DNA of 64,000 nucleotides from Gammaproteobacteria bacterium (GCA_028821515.1 JAPPGA010000026.1:1-64000), one strand, 5' to 3'; shown: positions 18,693-27,766, counted from the stretch's first letter. A program made the numbers and translations. The notes: a model not told the origin generated them from the letters alone.

Positions 18693-19028
18693 TCATTGAT
18701 TCCGCCACTGTCTTTCCGGGATATGGACGACAATGCCGTCGAGCGCTTCCGTCATGAGCACCTGGCACGACAGCCGGCTGTTGTCGCGGCTGTCGTCGAG
18801 GTACCCGAGGAGTTCCTGTTCGTCGTCGATCATCGAAGGCAGTTTGCCCAGCCAGGGCGTTTCGACGTAGCAGTGACAAGTCGAACACAGGCACGCGCCG
18901 CCGCACTGCGCTTCGATCCCGGTGACGCCGTTGTCGAGCGCGCAGTCCATGATGGAATCCCCGATGTTTGCAGTAAGTGTCTGCCGGCGGCCGTCCGAAT
19001 GGACGAAGACAATCCCGGGTCGTTTCAC
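18693..19028 (-). CDS. 2Fe-2S ferredoxin, adrenodoxin/ISC type (111 aa)
   Basis: A small electron carrier with the cluster motif C-x5-C-x2-C (CGGACLCSTC) and the fourth Cys in RLSCQVLMTEALDG, the arrangement of adrenodoxin-type and Isc Fdx proteins. The start is probably the GTG at 19028 (VKRPGIVFVHSDG). It is divergent from coaE with only 21 bases between the starts, so the two promoters must overlap the coding ends. Its redox partner is not visible: a P450 or the ISC machinery are the usual options. Confidence 0.85.
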   Translation of the reverse strand: MKRPGIVFVHSDGRRQTLTANIGDSIMDCALDNGVTGIEAQCGGACLCSTCHCYVETPWLGKLPSMIDDEQELLGYLDDSRDNSRLSCQVLMTEALDGIVVHIPERQWRNQ

Positions 19029-19049
19029 AAGTGCATTGTAACCGCTAAC

Positions 19050-19664
19050 ATGGTTTCTTTTGTGGAGTCCGGCTTGGTCATCGGCCTGACCGGCGGCATC
19101 GCTTCGGGGAAGTCCACCGCCGCCCGCTACCTCGAATCTCTCGGCGCGCACGTGATCGACGCCGACGCGCTCGGCCACCGCGCCTACGAGCCGGATACCG
19201 ATGCGTACCGTGAGGTGCTGGCCACATTTGGCGAGGAAGTCCGCAGCCCTGACGGTCAACTGGACCGCAGGGCCCTGGGCGGCAAGGTATTCGGCGATGC
19301 GAAAGCGATGAAGCGCCTGACCGACATCATGTGGCCCGAGATCCTTCGCCTCGCGGAAGTTGAGATCGGGGCTGTTCGAGAGACGGACCCCAGCGCTGTT
19401 GTCATCCTCGAAGCGGCGGTACTGTTCGAAGCGGGCTGGCAGGACGCCGTCGACGAGACCTGGGTGGTCACGGTCGATCCGGATATCGCCGTGCAGCGGG
19501 CGATGGCGCGCGACGGTCTGGACCGTTCCGCCGTCCAGGCACGCATGGACGCGCAGTTGTCCAATGCGGAACGCACCGCGCTGGCCGACATCGTCGTCGA
19601 CAACTCCGGCTCCGAGACCGCGATGAGGGAGCGACTGAATGAAGAATGGAAACGCGTATCGTGA
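19050..19664 (+). CDS. coaE: Dephospho-CoA kinase (204 aa)
   Basis: Phosphorylates dephospho-CoA to CoA, the last step of CoA synthesis. The P-loop GLTGGIASGKST, the DADALGH motif that binds the substrate, and EAAVLFEAGWQDAVDETWVV are all typical. The ATG at 19050 was chosen; the frame is open far upstream but overlaps the ferredoxin gene. The last 19 bases overlap the start of the PHP gene. Confidence 0.93.
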   Translation: MVSFVESGLVIGLTGGIASGKSTAARYLESLGAHVIDADALGHRAYEPDTDAYREVLATFGEEVRSPDGQLDRRALGGKVFGDAKAMKRLTDIMWPEILRLAEVEIGAVRETDPSAVVILEAAVLFEAGWQDAVDETWVVTVDPDIAVQRAMARDGLDRSAVQARMDAQLSNAERTALADIVVDNSGSETAMRERLNEEWKRVS

Positions 19665-20290
19665 TCCTTGATCTCCATGCACACTCGATCAAATCGGACG
19701 ACGGGCGCGCGAAGGTGCGCAACTATTGCCAGTGGATCCGTTCCCGCAATATCGGCATCGACGGATTCGTACTTACCGAACATCGCCAGTTCGACTTCGA
19801 GTCCGACTACTCCGGTCTCGCCGAGCAGTTCGGGCTGGTCATTCTGAAAGGCAGCGAAGTCGAAACCGAGTACGGCCACGTCCTCGTCTTCGGCGTCACC
19901 GAACCGCTGACCCGGGAATTCGACTTCACGTCCATCGGACTATCGCTGGAAGACGTTATCGAGGCCTGCAACCGCAACGACGCGGTGGCCGTGCCTTGCC
20001 ACCCGGGACGCAAACGCGTCGGCATGAGCGCGCACATCGATGCGCTCGGGGCACCCAAGGGCGTGCGCATCGTCGAGGTCAGGAACGGCGGCAGCCGGGG
20101 CGAAGAGGACGACATCGCCCATCGATTGGCGGATCGCTTCGACTACCTGGGTATCGGCGGCAGCGACGCACACATCGTGAGCCAGATCGGACGCTGCGCG
20201 ACACGCTTTCCGAATCCGGTAACGACGGAAGCCGAGTTGGTCCGGGCCCTGCGCGCCGAGGAATTCGAAGCGATATCCGTGGCCGGGTAG
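19646..20290 (+). CDS. PHP-domain metal-dependent phosphoesterase (214 aa)
   Basis: Begins with the first PHP motif (LDLHAHSIKSDDG). It continues with VLTEHRQFDFE, LKGSEVETEYGHVLVFG, the His of VPCHPGRKR, and GGSDAHIVSQIGRCAT as the last metal site. These give a trinuclear metal centre used by phosphatases and nucleases of the family; the substrate is unknown. It overlaps coaE by 19 bases and is probably co-translated. Confidence 0.85.
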   Translation: METRIVILDLHAHSIKSDDGRAKVRNYCQWIRSRNIGIDGFVLTEHRQFDFESDYSGLAEQFGLVILKGSEVETEYGHVLVFGVTEPLTREFDFTSIGLSLEDVIEACNRNDAVAVPCHPGRKRVGMSAHIDALGAPKGVRIVEVRNGGSRGEEDDIAHRLADRFDYLGIGGSDAHIVSQIGRCATRFPNPVTTEAELVRALRAEEFEAISVAG

Positions 20291-20327
20291 CCGGTCCCGT
20301 CAGCTCTCCCGGCCTCGACGCATCCGG

Positions 20328-20657
20328 TCACCCCACCCGGCCTATCAACCGCGCCAGGTTCGCGACGTGCCGTCTGAGATTCGACCGGCCCGTTTCCGTC
20401 AACTCGTACCAGGTCACCGGCCGTCGGTCGCGGAAGCTCTTCTCAACCGCCAGGTAGCCGCTGTCCTCGAGCTTGCGAAGGTGCGTACCCAGGCTTCCGT
20501 CCGTCTCTTCCAGAACCTGCTTCAGCCGGCTGAAGGACATGGCGTCATGTTCCGAAAGCAGAACGCAGATCGCGAGGCGAACGCGGTGCTCGAGCAGCCC
20601 CTGCAGCGATCCGAGTTCTTCCAGACCTTCAACGTCTGCGGGGTCAGTCCGTTCCAT
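20328..20657 (-). CDS. Winged-helix transcriptional regulator (109 aa)
   Basis: A short MarR-like/HTH_34-type DNA-binding protein: HRVRLAICVLLSEHDAMSFS, then LKQVLEETDGSLGTHLRKLE as the recognition helix region, and YLAVEKSFRDRRPVTWYEL as the wing. No effector domain is present. The ATG at 20657 overlaps the end of the upstream membrane gene by 14 bases. This pairing of a mini-regulator with a small membrane protein is common; autoregulation through the inverted repeat at 21264 is likely but inferred. Confidence 0.8.
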   Translation of the reverse strand: MERTDPADVEGLEELGSLQGLLEHRVRLAICVLLSEHDAMSFSRLKQVLEETDGSLGTHLRKLEDSGYLAVEKSFRDRRPVTWYELTETGRSNLRRHVANLARLIGRVG

Positions 20658-21216
20658 GCCTCTCACGCGTTCCGCGTATTCCCTGCACAACCAGTGCCAC
20701 CGCCACGAGCACGCCAGCAGTGGTGAAACGGTATTCCGGCAGGTAGAGCGTGAACAGGTACCCGGCGGCAAGAATCAGGCTCACCGGCATCAGGCGGCGG
20801 TCCAGATGCAATCCTGCCAGGAAGTATGTCAATGCCAATAGCAGGATCCACAGCGAACTGAGACCTGACCAGCTCAACTCCCCGGTTGCGGCAAGAAGGC
20901 AACCGAGCAGGCCGACACCGAAGAAGCCAACGAAGTGCCCCGCCCACCGTTTGCCGGTACGCCGGTCCGCCTGGCCGTCACGAACTCCCGCCCGCGCCGC
21001 AAGCCACCAGGTGACCAGGCCGCCAACCGGCCCGGCCGTGAGCCAGTAGATTCCAATCAAACCCGATCCCGGTCCGACCAGGTCGACCAGGGGAAATCCG
21101 CACAGGCAGATCACGGCCCACAGCACATAGATGGCGGGCACGTGCCCTGGCCCCGTACGCTCGGCCACGGCACGGACATAGGCGATATCGTCCTTGATCG
21201 AGTCTGTATCCGTCAT
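20644..21216 (-). CDS. Integral membrane protein paired with the regulator (190 aa)
   Basis: A hydrophilic N-terminus (DSIKDDIAYVRAVAE) precedes about five membrane helices, for example VPAIYVLWAVICLCGFPLVD and WILLLALTYFLAGLHLD. No catalytic motif is seen. It is the first gene of a two-gene unit with the winged-helix regulator. The upstream 205 bases are AT-rich and contain the probable promoter and operator. Confidence 0.7.
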   Translation of the reverse strand: MTDTDSIKDDIAYVRAVAERTGPGHVPAIYVLWAVICLCGFPLVDLVGPGSGLIGIYWLTAGPVGGLVTWWLAARAGVRDGQADRRTGKRWAGHFVGFFGVGLLGCLLAATGELSWSGLSSLWILLLALTYFLAGLHLDRRLMPVSLILAAGYLFTLYLPEYRFTTAGVLVAVALVVQGIRGTRERHGTD

Positions 21217-21263
21217 GTTCTTTCCTCCACTTCACCTTCCACAGAGTTATCTTAAATTCAATG

Positions 21264-21282
21264 TACTCTGTTATTTAGAGTA
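21264..21282. promoter_or_regulatory. Inverted repeat upstream of the membrane protein/regulator unit
   Basis: TACTCT, seven bases (gttattt), AGAGTA: a perfect 6 bp dyad in the AT-rich region between the minus-strand unit (start 21216) and the TPR gene (start 21422). The position fits an operator for the winged-helix regulator. Apart from this, the 205-base gap shows no gene. Confidence 0.4.
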
Positions 21283-21421
21283 TACATAGGAATCACAATG
21301 TCAAGCTCGGAATTGAAATTCGGTCGAACGATTGTCTTTCAGAAGCGTCAATTGAATAGTTGTATCGTGACGTTCGTCTTCGTAGCTCGCGCCCAGCGCC
21401 CACGGATCACCAGACTCACCC

Positions 21422-22651
21422 ATGTATAGGGACCGCTTCGACCAACCCATCACGACGGACTCACGACGCGCGGTGGAACTCTACGACGAGGCGGTGGACC
21501 TCCTGTTCGCATTGCAGCCGGGGAGCGGCCCTCTGATCGACGAAGCCCTGGCCATCGACCCCGAGTTCGCCCTCGCGCATTGCGTGAAGGCGCGCGCAAT
21601 GGCGACGATCGGAGACATGCGGGAAGCACGGCGATACGCGGCGCTCGGCCGTGATCTGGCGGTCAACCGCTCCGCGCGCGAGCGTGGCCATGTGGAGATC
21701 GTCTACCTCGCACTGCATGGAGAGTCGCGGCCTGCGCTTCGTGCCGTGCTTGAACACGCCGCATCCTATCCGCGCGATGCGGTGCCCCTTTCGTTCGCCC
21801 TTGGTGTGTATGGACTGCTCGGCTTCGGCGGATTCAATGACTTCCATGCGCGGCAGGCCGAACTGCTCGAGAGCGTGGCGCACGCCTGGGGCGATGACTG
21901 GTGGTTCCTCGGGGCCTTTGGCTGGGGGCTGGTAGAAGCCGGGAACAGCGCCAGGGGCATACCCATGCTAGAGCGGGCAATGGCACTGAATCCCCGCAAC
22001 GCCAACGCCGTGCACGGACGCGTCCACGCATACTACGAAGAAGGCGCGGCGGCCCAGGGAGAGGCGCTGATCGACACCTGGCTGCCCGACTATGACCGCA
22101 CCGCCGTGCTGCATGGACACCTTTCGTGGCACCAGGCGCTCTTTGCCCTGCAGCGTGGCCATATCGACCGCGCCATCGCCATCTACCGGGACAACATCTC
22201 CCCGGCGGCCTCCCGCGCGCTGCCCATGTTCACCACCATCGACGCCGCATCCTTCATCACGCGCGCCGCGATGTCCGGTTACCCTCTCGATCCTACGGAG
22301 ATCAGGGAGATCACCGCGTTCATCCGAAAGCACTTCCCGGAACCGGGAGTGCCTTTCCTCAACGCGCATCTCGCCATGGCCTACGCCGCGGCGCGTGACG
22401 TTGACGCCCTTTCCCGTCTCGAGCGGCACATAGCCGGACTGCTCGACGACGGGGCGCAACCCTCGGGCGCCGTAGTAGCGCTCGTATGCCAGGCCATCAC
22501 GGCTTACGGCCTCGGCCACTTTGAGACTGCCCGGGAACGGATGGCTGAAGCCATGCCGGACCTGGAACGGCTGGGCGGCAGCCATGCGCAACGCGATGTG
22601 TTCATCGACCTCGCGATCTCTGCCGCGATCCGTGCCGACTGCGGAATATGA
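21422..22651 (+). CDS. Tetratricopeptide-repeat protein, TTC38-like (409 aa)
   Basis: An all-helical protein made of TPR-like units, for example LIDEALAIDPEFALAHCVKARAM read in two overlapping helices, and IPMLERAMALNPRNANAVHG. The segment YYEEGAAAQGEALIDTWLPD and GHLSWHQALFALQRGHIDRA resembles the family of tetratricopeptide repeat protein 38, which is widespread in proteobacteria and animals without a known reaction. No signal peptide is present. Confidence 0.75.
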   Translation: MYRDRFDQPITTDSRRAVELYDEAVDLLFALQPGSGPLIDEALAIDPEFALAHCVKARAMATIGDMREARRYAALGRDLAVNRSARERGHVEIVYLALHGESRPALRAVLEHAASYPRDAVPLSFALGVYGLLGFGGFNDFHARQAELLESVAHAWGDDWWFLGAFGWGLVEAGNSARGIPMLERAMALNPRNANAVHGRVHAYYEEGAAAQGEALIDTWLPDYDRTAVLHGHLSWHQALFALQRGHIDRAIAIYRDNISPAASRALPMFTTIDAASFITRAAMSGYPLDPTEIREITAFIRKHFPEPGVPFLNAHLAMAYAAARDVDALSRLERHIAGLLDDGAQPSGAVVALVCQAITAYGLGHFETARERMAEAMPDLERLGGSHAQRDVFIDLAISAAIRADCGI

Positions 22652-22762
22652 AGCAGAACGCATTGCGAGGAATCGTTGGACTCGGCGGGCTCGTCACCTG
22701 GATGCCGGCTGGTTGGCGCGGCTTGCCCGTAGCGCTAGTGAGGCGTGATTTGCAACCCGCGG

Positions 22763-24658
22763 CTACGCTCCGGCCGCCTTCAGCACCGCCTGTTCGATCT
22801 CGGCTCTGAAATCGGCGTTAAATGCGCCTGGAAACTTGTTGATGATCGTGCCGTCGGGACCGATCAACACGTAGGTCGGATAGCCTGTGACGCGCCACTG
22901 TCGAACCAGTTCGCTGTCGTCGCCGACATGCCAGACCACCCATTGCAGGGGCTCCTGAGCCAGGTAGTCCAAGACCGTGTCGAGTTCTGCGTCCACACTG
23001 ACGCCGATGATCTGAAAGCGTTCTTTCGGCAGCTTGTCAACCAGCTCGCGAAGCTTGGGGAAAGCGTCCTTGCAGGGCCCGCACCAGGTAGCCCAGAAGT
23101 CGACCAGCACGACGCGCCCAGCGTAGGCCGCCAGTGAGTCCTCGGTACCGTCCACCCTTCTTGCCCTGACGTCGGAGACGACGCTACCGACCATCGTCGA
23201 GTCGAGGCTGTAAAGCAGTTCCGCCTCGGCGTCCGCGAACGTCATAGGAACGTCGGTCCCGTCCTCCCCCTGTCTCGTCAATATGAATGTTTCGTTCTCT
23301 ACGCCCGCGCTCAGGCCTGTGGCGAGTTCGTCCACACTTGCCAGCAACGCGCGGCGTTCTTCGGCGTCAAGCTGTGGGTTGTTCGCCGACTGGATCAGGT
23401 AACTGGCCGCGAAGTAACGGGCGGTCGCCCGCGCCAACGGGTCTTCGAGTGTTTCGGCGAGATCACTGATGAACGACTTGCCCGGCTGGTAAACGGACGA
23501 CAGGCCATGGACCTGCGAGAGCCGAAGCGGCCATTGATCATAGTCCGGGAAGTGCGCGGCCAGCGCCTGCGCGCCCCGGAGCGCCTTGGCGGCCCCGCCC
23601 CGCGTCGGGTTGTCGAGCAGGAACTCCGCCGCTTCCCGGGTCTTTTCGTGAGCGCCTTCGGCATCGACGATGGCGAGTGCGGCAGCGGTGGCGCGGTAGA
23701 CTTTCGGGGCGTCGCCCAGTTCCTGCAAGCGGAGCGCCCTTTCTTCCTCGTCGAGGTCGGCGGCGCGGATTGCCTGTTCCCGTTTTCGCCATGTTTGCAG
23801 TTCTTCCAGGGTGGCCTCGACGACCTTCCAGTCCGGGCCGATCAGCTCCGCCAGGGTGGTCTCGCCAAGGTCCCTGCTGGGAGGTAGCCACCACGACGAG
23901 AGGAATGCCGCCGAGTTTCCGGGGACAAGGGAATAGGTCTGCTGCATGAGAAACTCGGCGGCATCGAGGGCACGCTCGTGTTCCGACTCGATGACGGCCC
24001 TTGCGGCGGCCACGGCTTGCCAGGTGGGAAGTGAGACGCCCTGTTCAACGATGCGCCGCGCCGCTTCGTCGCCAGGGCCGACTCTCGTCGCTGCCAGCCA
24101 CGCGGCCTGGGAATCCATGTACGTCTCGACCAGCGACCAGTCGGGGCCGATGTTTGACGTCACCACGTCCAGGGTCAATTGCTGCTCTTCTTCAGACGGA
24201 CGGACCCGATCCATGAGGAACTGGGCGGCATCCATCGAACGTTCTCCGTTCGACTCGATGATGGAAACTGCGGCGTCAACGGCGGGGCCACCGTCGGGAG
24301 CCGGAGGAAGATCCTGCCGCAGACGTTCCTTCTCTTCGGCTGACACGTCTGCCGTGCGGATCTTCCACTCCTTCGTCCGATGCTCTCGAATCGCTTCCTT
24401 GTGCGCGGCTATGACGCTCCAGTGAGCATCGGTCGAAGACGGTGGGTTGGCATGGGCGACGCCCGCGGCGAACAGGGGCAGCAGCGCGGCGACCTTGACC
24501 AAACCCAACAGGCGGCCGCGCAGGTACCCTTGGGCGGACCGCGCTGCGAGAGAGAACGTGTTGCCGGCGCAATCCGGCGCGTCGGCACGGTTCACGCGCC
24601 CGGCCAGGGAATCCTCAACCAAAGCTCTACCGTCGATCACAATCGCACTCCACTTCAT
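22763..24658 (-). CDS. TlpA/ResA-like thioredoxin protein with a repeated helical N-terminal region (631 aa)
   Basis: A hydrophobic segment at about 50-70 (LVKVAALLPLFAAGVAHA) predicts export or anchoring; the 46 residues before it are unusually long, so the true start may lie downstream of the ATG at 24658. Residues 125-350 contain three copies of a helical unit: VSIIESNGERSMDAAQFLMD, AVIESEHERALDAAEFLMQ and AIVDAEGAHEKTREAAEFLL. Two of these are followed by IGPDWSLVE or IGPDWKVVE. From about 490 is a thioredoxin fold with the redox pair in WATWCGPCK (Cys526, Cys529) and the cis-Pro in VTGYPTYVLIG. It probably reduces or swaps periplasmic disulphides. Confidence 0.85.
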   Translation of the reverse strand: MKWSAIVIDGRALVEDSLAGRVNRADAPDCAGNTFSLAARSAQGYLRGRLLGLVKVAALLPLFAAGVAHANPPSSTDAHWSVIAAHKEAIREHRTKEWKIRTADVSAEEKERLRQDLPPAPDGGPAVDAAVSIIESNGERSMDAAQFLMDRVRPSEEEQQLTLDVVTSNIGPDWSLVETYMDSQAAWLAATRVGPGDEAARRIVEQGVSLPTWQAVAAARAVIESEHERALDAAEFLMQQTYSLVPGNSAAFLSSWWLPPSRDLGETTLAELIGPDWKVVEATLEELQTWRKREQAIRAADLDEEERALRLQELGDAPKVYRATAAALAIVDAEGAHEKTREAAEFLLDNPTRGGAAKALRGAQALAAHFPDYDQWPLRLSQVHGLSSVYQPGKSFISDLAETLEDPLARATARYFAASYLIQSANNPQLDAEERRALLASVDELATGLSAGVENETFILTRQGEDGTDVPMTFADAEAELLYSLDSTMVGSVVSDVRARRVDGTEDSLAAYAGRVVLVDFWATWCGPCKDAFPKLRELVDKLPKERFQIIGVSVDAELDTVLDYLAQEPLQWVVWHVGDDSELVRQWRVTGYPTYVLIGPDGTIINKFPGAFNADFRAEIEQAVLKAAGA

Positions 24659-24804
24659 CCTTTCGTTCCGATAGTAAACGAACGGAAGCCGGTAAAGGGG
24701 TTATCCCCCCCCGCTTGATCCAATGGCCGAAGGCGCCGGCTGTGAGGCAACAGCCCCGCGCAAGGCCAGGCCCGCCGCCATGAGTATTTTCATACCAAAT
24801 CTAT

Positions 24805-24846
24805 TTTACTCATGGGTAATTTAGAGTCAGCATGACTTTACTCATG
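24805..24846 (+). promoter_or_regulatory. Direct repeat upstream of the AAA_14 ATPase gene
   Basis: TTTACTCATG occurs twice, 32 bases apart (about three helical turns), in an AT-rich stretch that ends 22 bases before the ATPase gene. The spacing suits two regulator dimers on one DNA face. The rest of the 210-base gap shows no gene. Confidence 0.35.
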
Positions 24847-24868
24847 ACGCATTCAGGTTACCCTCCCC

Positions 24869-26011
24869 TTGGAAACCAACACGCTCGCACGGTACCTCGC
24901 TGATCCAATTCGGGATGACCTTTCCCGCAAAATGGTATTCCTCGGCGGCCCCAGGCAGGTCGGCAAGACGACCCTGGCCCTGGCGCTCCTGGGCACGAAC
25001 GACTCGCGCGACCCCGCGTACCTGAACTGGGACAGTCCGCGAGTGCGGCCGGGACTTCTACGAGGCGAATTGCCCCCGGGTGAGAGTCGCCTCGTGCTGG
25101 ACGAAATTCACAAGTTTCCCCGCTGGCGGAACTTGATCAAGGGCCTTTACGACACGGAGGGCGATCGCGTTTCGTTCCTGATAGCGGGCTCCGCACGACT
25201 GGACCACTACCGCAAGGGCGGCGACTCGCTTCAAGGGCGCTACCACTACTACAGGCTCCATCCACTGACGTTGGGGGAACTTACCTCCGATTCATCTCCG
25301 GCCGACCTGGATGCCTTGATGCAGTTCGGCGGATTCCCCGAACCGTTCCTTGCCGGCAACACCCGAACGTGGCGGCGATGGCAGCGCGAGCGGCAATCCC
25401 GCATTCTTTACGAAGACCTGCGCGACCTCGAAAACGTGCGCGAGGTCGCATTGGTGGAGTTGCTTGCCGAGGCGCTGCCGGACCGGGTCGGCTCACCGCT
25501 GTCCATCAGGAGCCTGAGCGAGGATCTTCAGGTTGCCCATGAGACCGTTGCGCGCTGGCTGGCGATCCTGGAGAACCTCTTTGTGTGCTTCCGTATTCCG
25601 CCATTCGGGGCGCCGCGCATCCGCGCAGTCAAGAAGGAAACCAAGCTCTACCTCTGGGACTGGTCACAGGCGCCGGGCAAGGGTCCACGGTTCGAGAACC
25701 TCGTGGCCTGCCACCTGCTCAAGTACTGCCACTTGCTGGAAGATACGCAGGGCTATCGGATGGAACTCAGATTTGTTCGGGACACGGACCGCCGCGAAAT
25801 CGACTTTGTCGTGGTACGAGAAAACGAACCGATCTTCGCGGTGGAGTGCAAGTCAGGGGAAGGGGCACCGAGTCGGGCGATCGAGTACTTCCGCCAAAGA
25901 ACACCAATCAAGAACTTCTACCAGGTCCACCTTGGCAAGCGGGATTACGTCTCGAACGGAACTCGAGTCGTCCCCTTCACGACGTTCTGTCAAGAACTGA
26001 GCCTGCCGTGA
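24869..26011 (+). CDS. AAA_14 / DUF4143 ATPase (380 aa)
   Basis: The N-terminal ATPase has Walker A (GGPRQVGKTTLALALL) and Walker B (SRLVLDEIHKFPRWRNLIKG), with the sensor region in FLIAGSARLDHYRKGG. The C-terminal DUF4143 domain (from about 215) contains RFENLVACHLLKYC and a nuclease-like core REIDFVVVRENEPIFAVECK (D-x-x-Val then E-x-K, as in restriction-endonuclease folds). The start is a TTG. Such proteins are common, patchy in distribution and of unclear function. AT-rich flanks on both sides and insertion just before tRNA-Ala suggest acquisition. Confidence 0.85.
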   Translation: METNTLARYLADPIRDDLSRKMVFLGGPRQVGKTTLALALLGTNDSRDPAYLNWDSPRVRPGLLRGELPPGESRLVLDEIHKFPRWRNLIKGLYDTEGDRVSFLIAGSARLDHYRKGGDSLQGRYHYYRLHPLTLGELTSDSSPADLDALMQFGGFPEPFLAGNTRTWRRWQRERQSRILYEDLRDLENVREVALVELLAEALPDRVGSPLSIRSLSEDLQVAHETVARWLAILENLFVCFRIPPFGAPRIRAVKKETKLYLWDWSQAPGKGPRFENLVACHLLKYCHLLEDTQGYRMELRFVRDTDRREIDFVVVRENEPIFAVECKSGEGAPSRAIEYFRQRTPIKNFYQVHLGKRDYVSNGTRVVPFTTFCQELSLP

Positions 26012-26062
26012 GCATCACGAACACAAGAATCCATCTCAGCAAGATGCATCCTCGCCCATATT

Positions 26063-26091
26063 AATAAGTCAGTTAAAGTAAAAGACTTATT
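26063..26091. terminator. AT-rich inverted repeat between the ATPase gene and tRNA-Ala
   Basis: AATAAGTC, 13 bases, GACTTATT: a perfect 8 bp dyad between two convergent genes (ATPase ends at 26011, tRNA-Ala ends at 26123). It may act as a terminator for either, or be an end of the acquired ATPase cassette; the composition is much more AT-rich than the surroundings. Confidence 0.35.
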
Positions 26092-26122
26092 TCGTTGTTT
26101 TATATCTACATAGCGCGAGAAT

Positions 26123-26198
26123 TGGTGGAGCCAGCCGGGATCGAACCGGCGACCTCCACAATGCCATTGTGGCGCTCTCCCAGCTGAGCTATGGCCCC
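26123..26198 (-). tRNA. tRNA-Ala (GGC)
   Basis: A 76-base cloverleaf with CCA encoded. The acceptor stem GGGGCCA pairs with TGGCTCC (one G-U), the loop ATGGCAT gives anticodon GGC, and the T-arm is CCGGTTCGATCCCGG. It lies 62 bases downstream of gltX on the same strand. Confidence 0.95.
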
Positions 26199-26260
26199 AG
26201 GACACGTCGCGCATTGCACGCGACGTCAGGCGCGCGATGATATGCGCCCCGCTCGTCGTG

Positions 26261-27766
26261 TCAATTGTTCGCCCGGTCCCTCGACCCTCGCGCAAGCGCG
26301 GCGAAATCCTTGTCCAGGCGCTTCGTCGCCTTTTTCGATATCCCGCCAAGGGCAGCCAGCGCGGACCGCAGGCGCGTGCGGGTCAGGTCCGGGCCAAGAA
26401 ACGCCATGGAATCGAACAACGGAAGCGCCGCCGCACGGCCGGAGACCGCGACGAAGAGCGGAAACAGGAAGTCGCGCAGCCTGATGTCCATCGCCCCGGC
26501 AAGCGCCCTGCACTCCCCCATCAGCGCACCGCTATCCCACGGGCGCACCGTGGCCATCATGGCGAGCGCATGGTGCAGGACGCGCTTGCAGTCCTCCGCC
26601 GTCAAGGTTCGGTGATCGAACAGGTCAGCCGACAGTTCCCGGCGCTCCCCCAACAGGTAGTCCACCTGGGGAGCGATGTCGATGAAACGCTCCGTGCGCG
26701 ATTGAATCAGCGGCACGAGTTGCGCCAGCCTGTCGCGGTTGAGCGTCCACTGTCCAACGCGATCGGCGAACTGATCGGGTGTCAGGTTCCGGATGTATTG
26801 CCCGTTCAGCCAATTGAGCTTCTCGAGATCGAACACCGGGCCCCCCGTGGAGACGCGGTCCAGATCGAACTCCGCGACCATCTCGTCAATGCCGAACACC
26901 TCCCGCTCGTCCGGCATTGACCAGCCCATGAGCCCAAGGTAGTTCAGGAGCGCTTCCGGCAGGTACCCGACATCGCGAAAGTAATGCAGGCTGGTGGGAT
27001 TCTTGCGTTTGGACAGCTTGCTCCGATCCGGGTTGCGCAGCAGCGGCAGGTGCGCGTGCTCTGGCATGTCCCAGCCGAAATGACGATACAGGAGCGCATG
27101 CTTCGGCATCGAGTTGATCCAGTCATCGCCGCGCAGGACATGCGTGATGCCCATCAGGTGATCGTCTACAACGACAGCGAGGTGATAGGTCGGGAAGCCG
27201 TCACTCTTCAGCAGGACCTGCATGTCGACCTGCGACCACGGGATCTCGATAGTGCCGCGCAGCCGGTCCTCGAAACGGCAGACGCCGTCCGGCGGTACGC
27301 GCATGCGCACCACGTGGGGTTCTCCTGCCTCCACGCGGGAAGCAGAGACCTCTGGATCAAGACCAGCGCACAGACCGTCGTACCGAGACGTCTCACCGCG
27401 TTCGCGCTGCGCGCGCCGCAACGCATCCAGGCGATCAGGCCCGCAAAAGCAATAGAAGGCATTGCCCCCATCGATGAGATCCCTCACGTGGCGGCGATAG
27501 ACCGCTCCCCGCTCGCTTTGGCGGTAGGGACCGCAGGGCCCTTCCCGGTCCGGCCCTTCGTCCCAATCGATGCCCGCCCATCGCAGTGCCTCAATGATCA
27601 TGGCCTCCGAGGCGGAGTCAGAACGTTCCCTGTCCGTATCTTCGATGCGCAGGATGAACTGGCCGCCGTACTGGCGGGCGAACACCCAGTTGAAAAGCGC
27701 CACGTAAGCGGTGCCGACATGGGGTTCGCCCGTGGGAGAAGGCGCGACGCGGGTGCGAACAGTCAT
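26261..27766 (-). CDS. gltX: Glutamyl-tRNA synthetase (501 aa)
   Basis: Class I synthetase that charges tRNA-Glu. The HIGH-type motif is HVGTAYVALFNWVFAR near the N-terminus (RVAPSPTGEPHVGT). The zinc-like region has FYCFCGPDRLDALRR, and the KMSKS-type loop is KLSKRKNPTSLHYFRDVG. The C-terminal anticodon-binding domain is present and the length is normal. It lies between lpxC and tRNA-Ala on the same strand; 132 bases separate it from lpxC. Confidence 0.95.
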   Translation of the reverse strand: MTVRTRVAPSPTGEPHVGTAYVALFNWVFARQYGGQFILRIEDTDRERSDSASEAMIIEALRWAGIDWDEGPDREGPCGPYRQSERGAVYRRHVRDLIDGGNAFYCFCGPDRLDALRRAQRERGETSRYDGLCAGLDPEVSASRVEAGEPHVVRMRVPPDGVCRFEDRLRGTIEIPWSQVDMQVLLKSDGFPTYHLAVVVDDHLMGITHVLRGDDWINSMPKHALLYRHFGWDMPEHAHLPLLRNPDRSKLSKRKNPTSLHYFRDVGYLPEALLNYLGLMGWSMPDEREVFGIDEMVAEFDLDRVSTGGPVFDLEKLNWLNGQYIRNLTPDQFADRVGQWTLNRDRLAQLVPLIQSRTERFIDIAPQVDYLLGERRELSADLFDHRTLTAEDCKRVLHHALAMMATVRPWDSGALMGECRALAGAMDIRLRDFLFPLFVAVSGRAAALPLFDSMAFLGPDLTRTRLRSALAALGGISKKATKRLDKDFAALARGSRDRANN

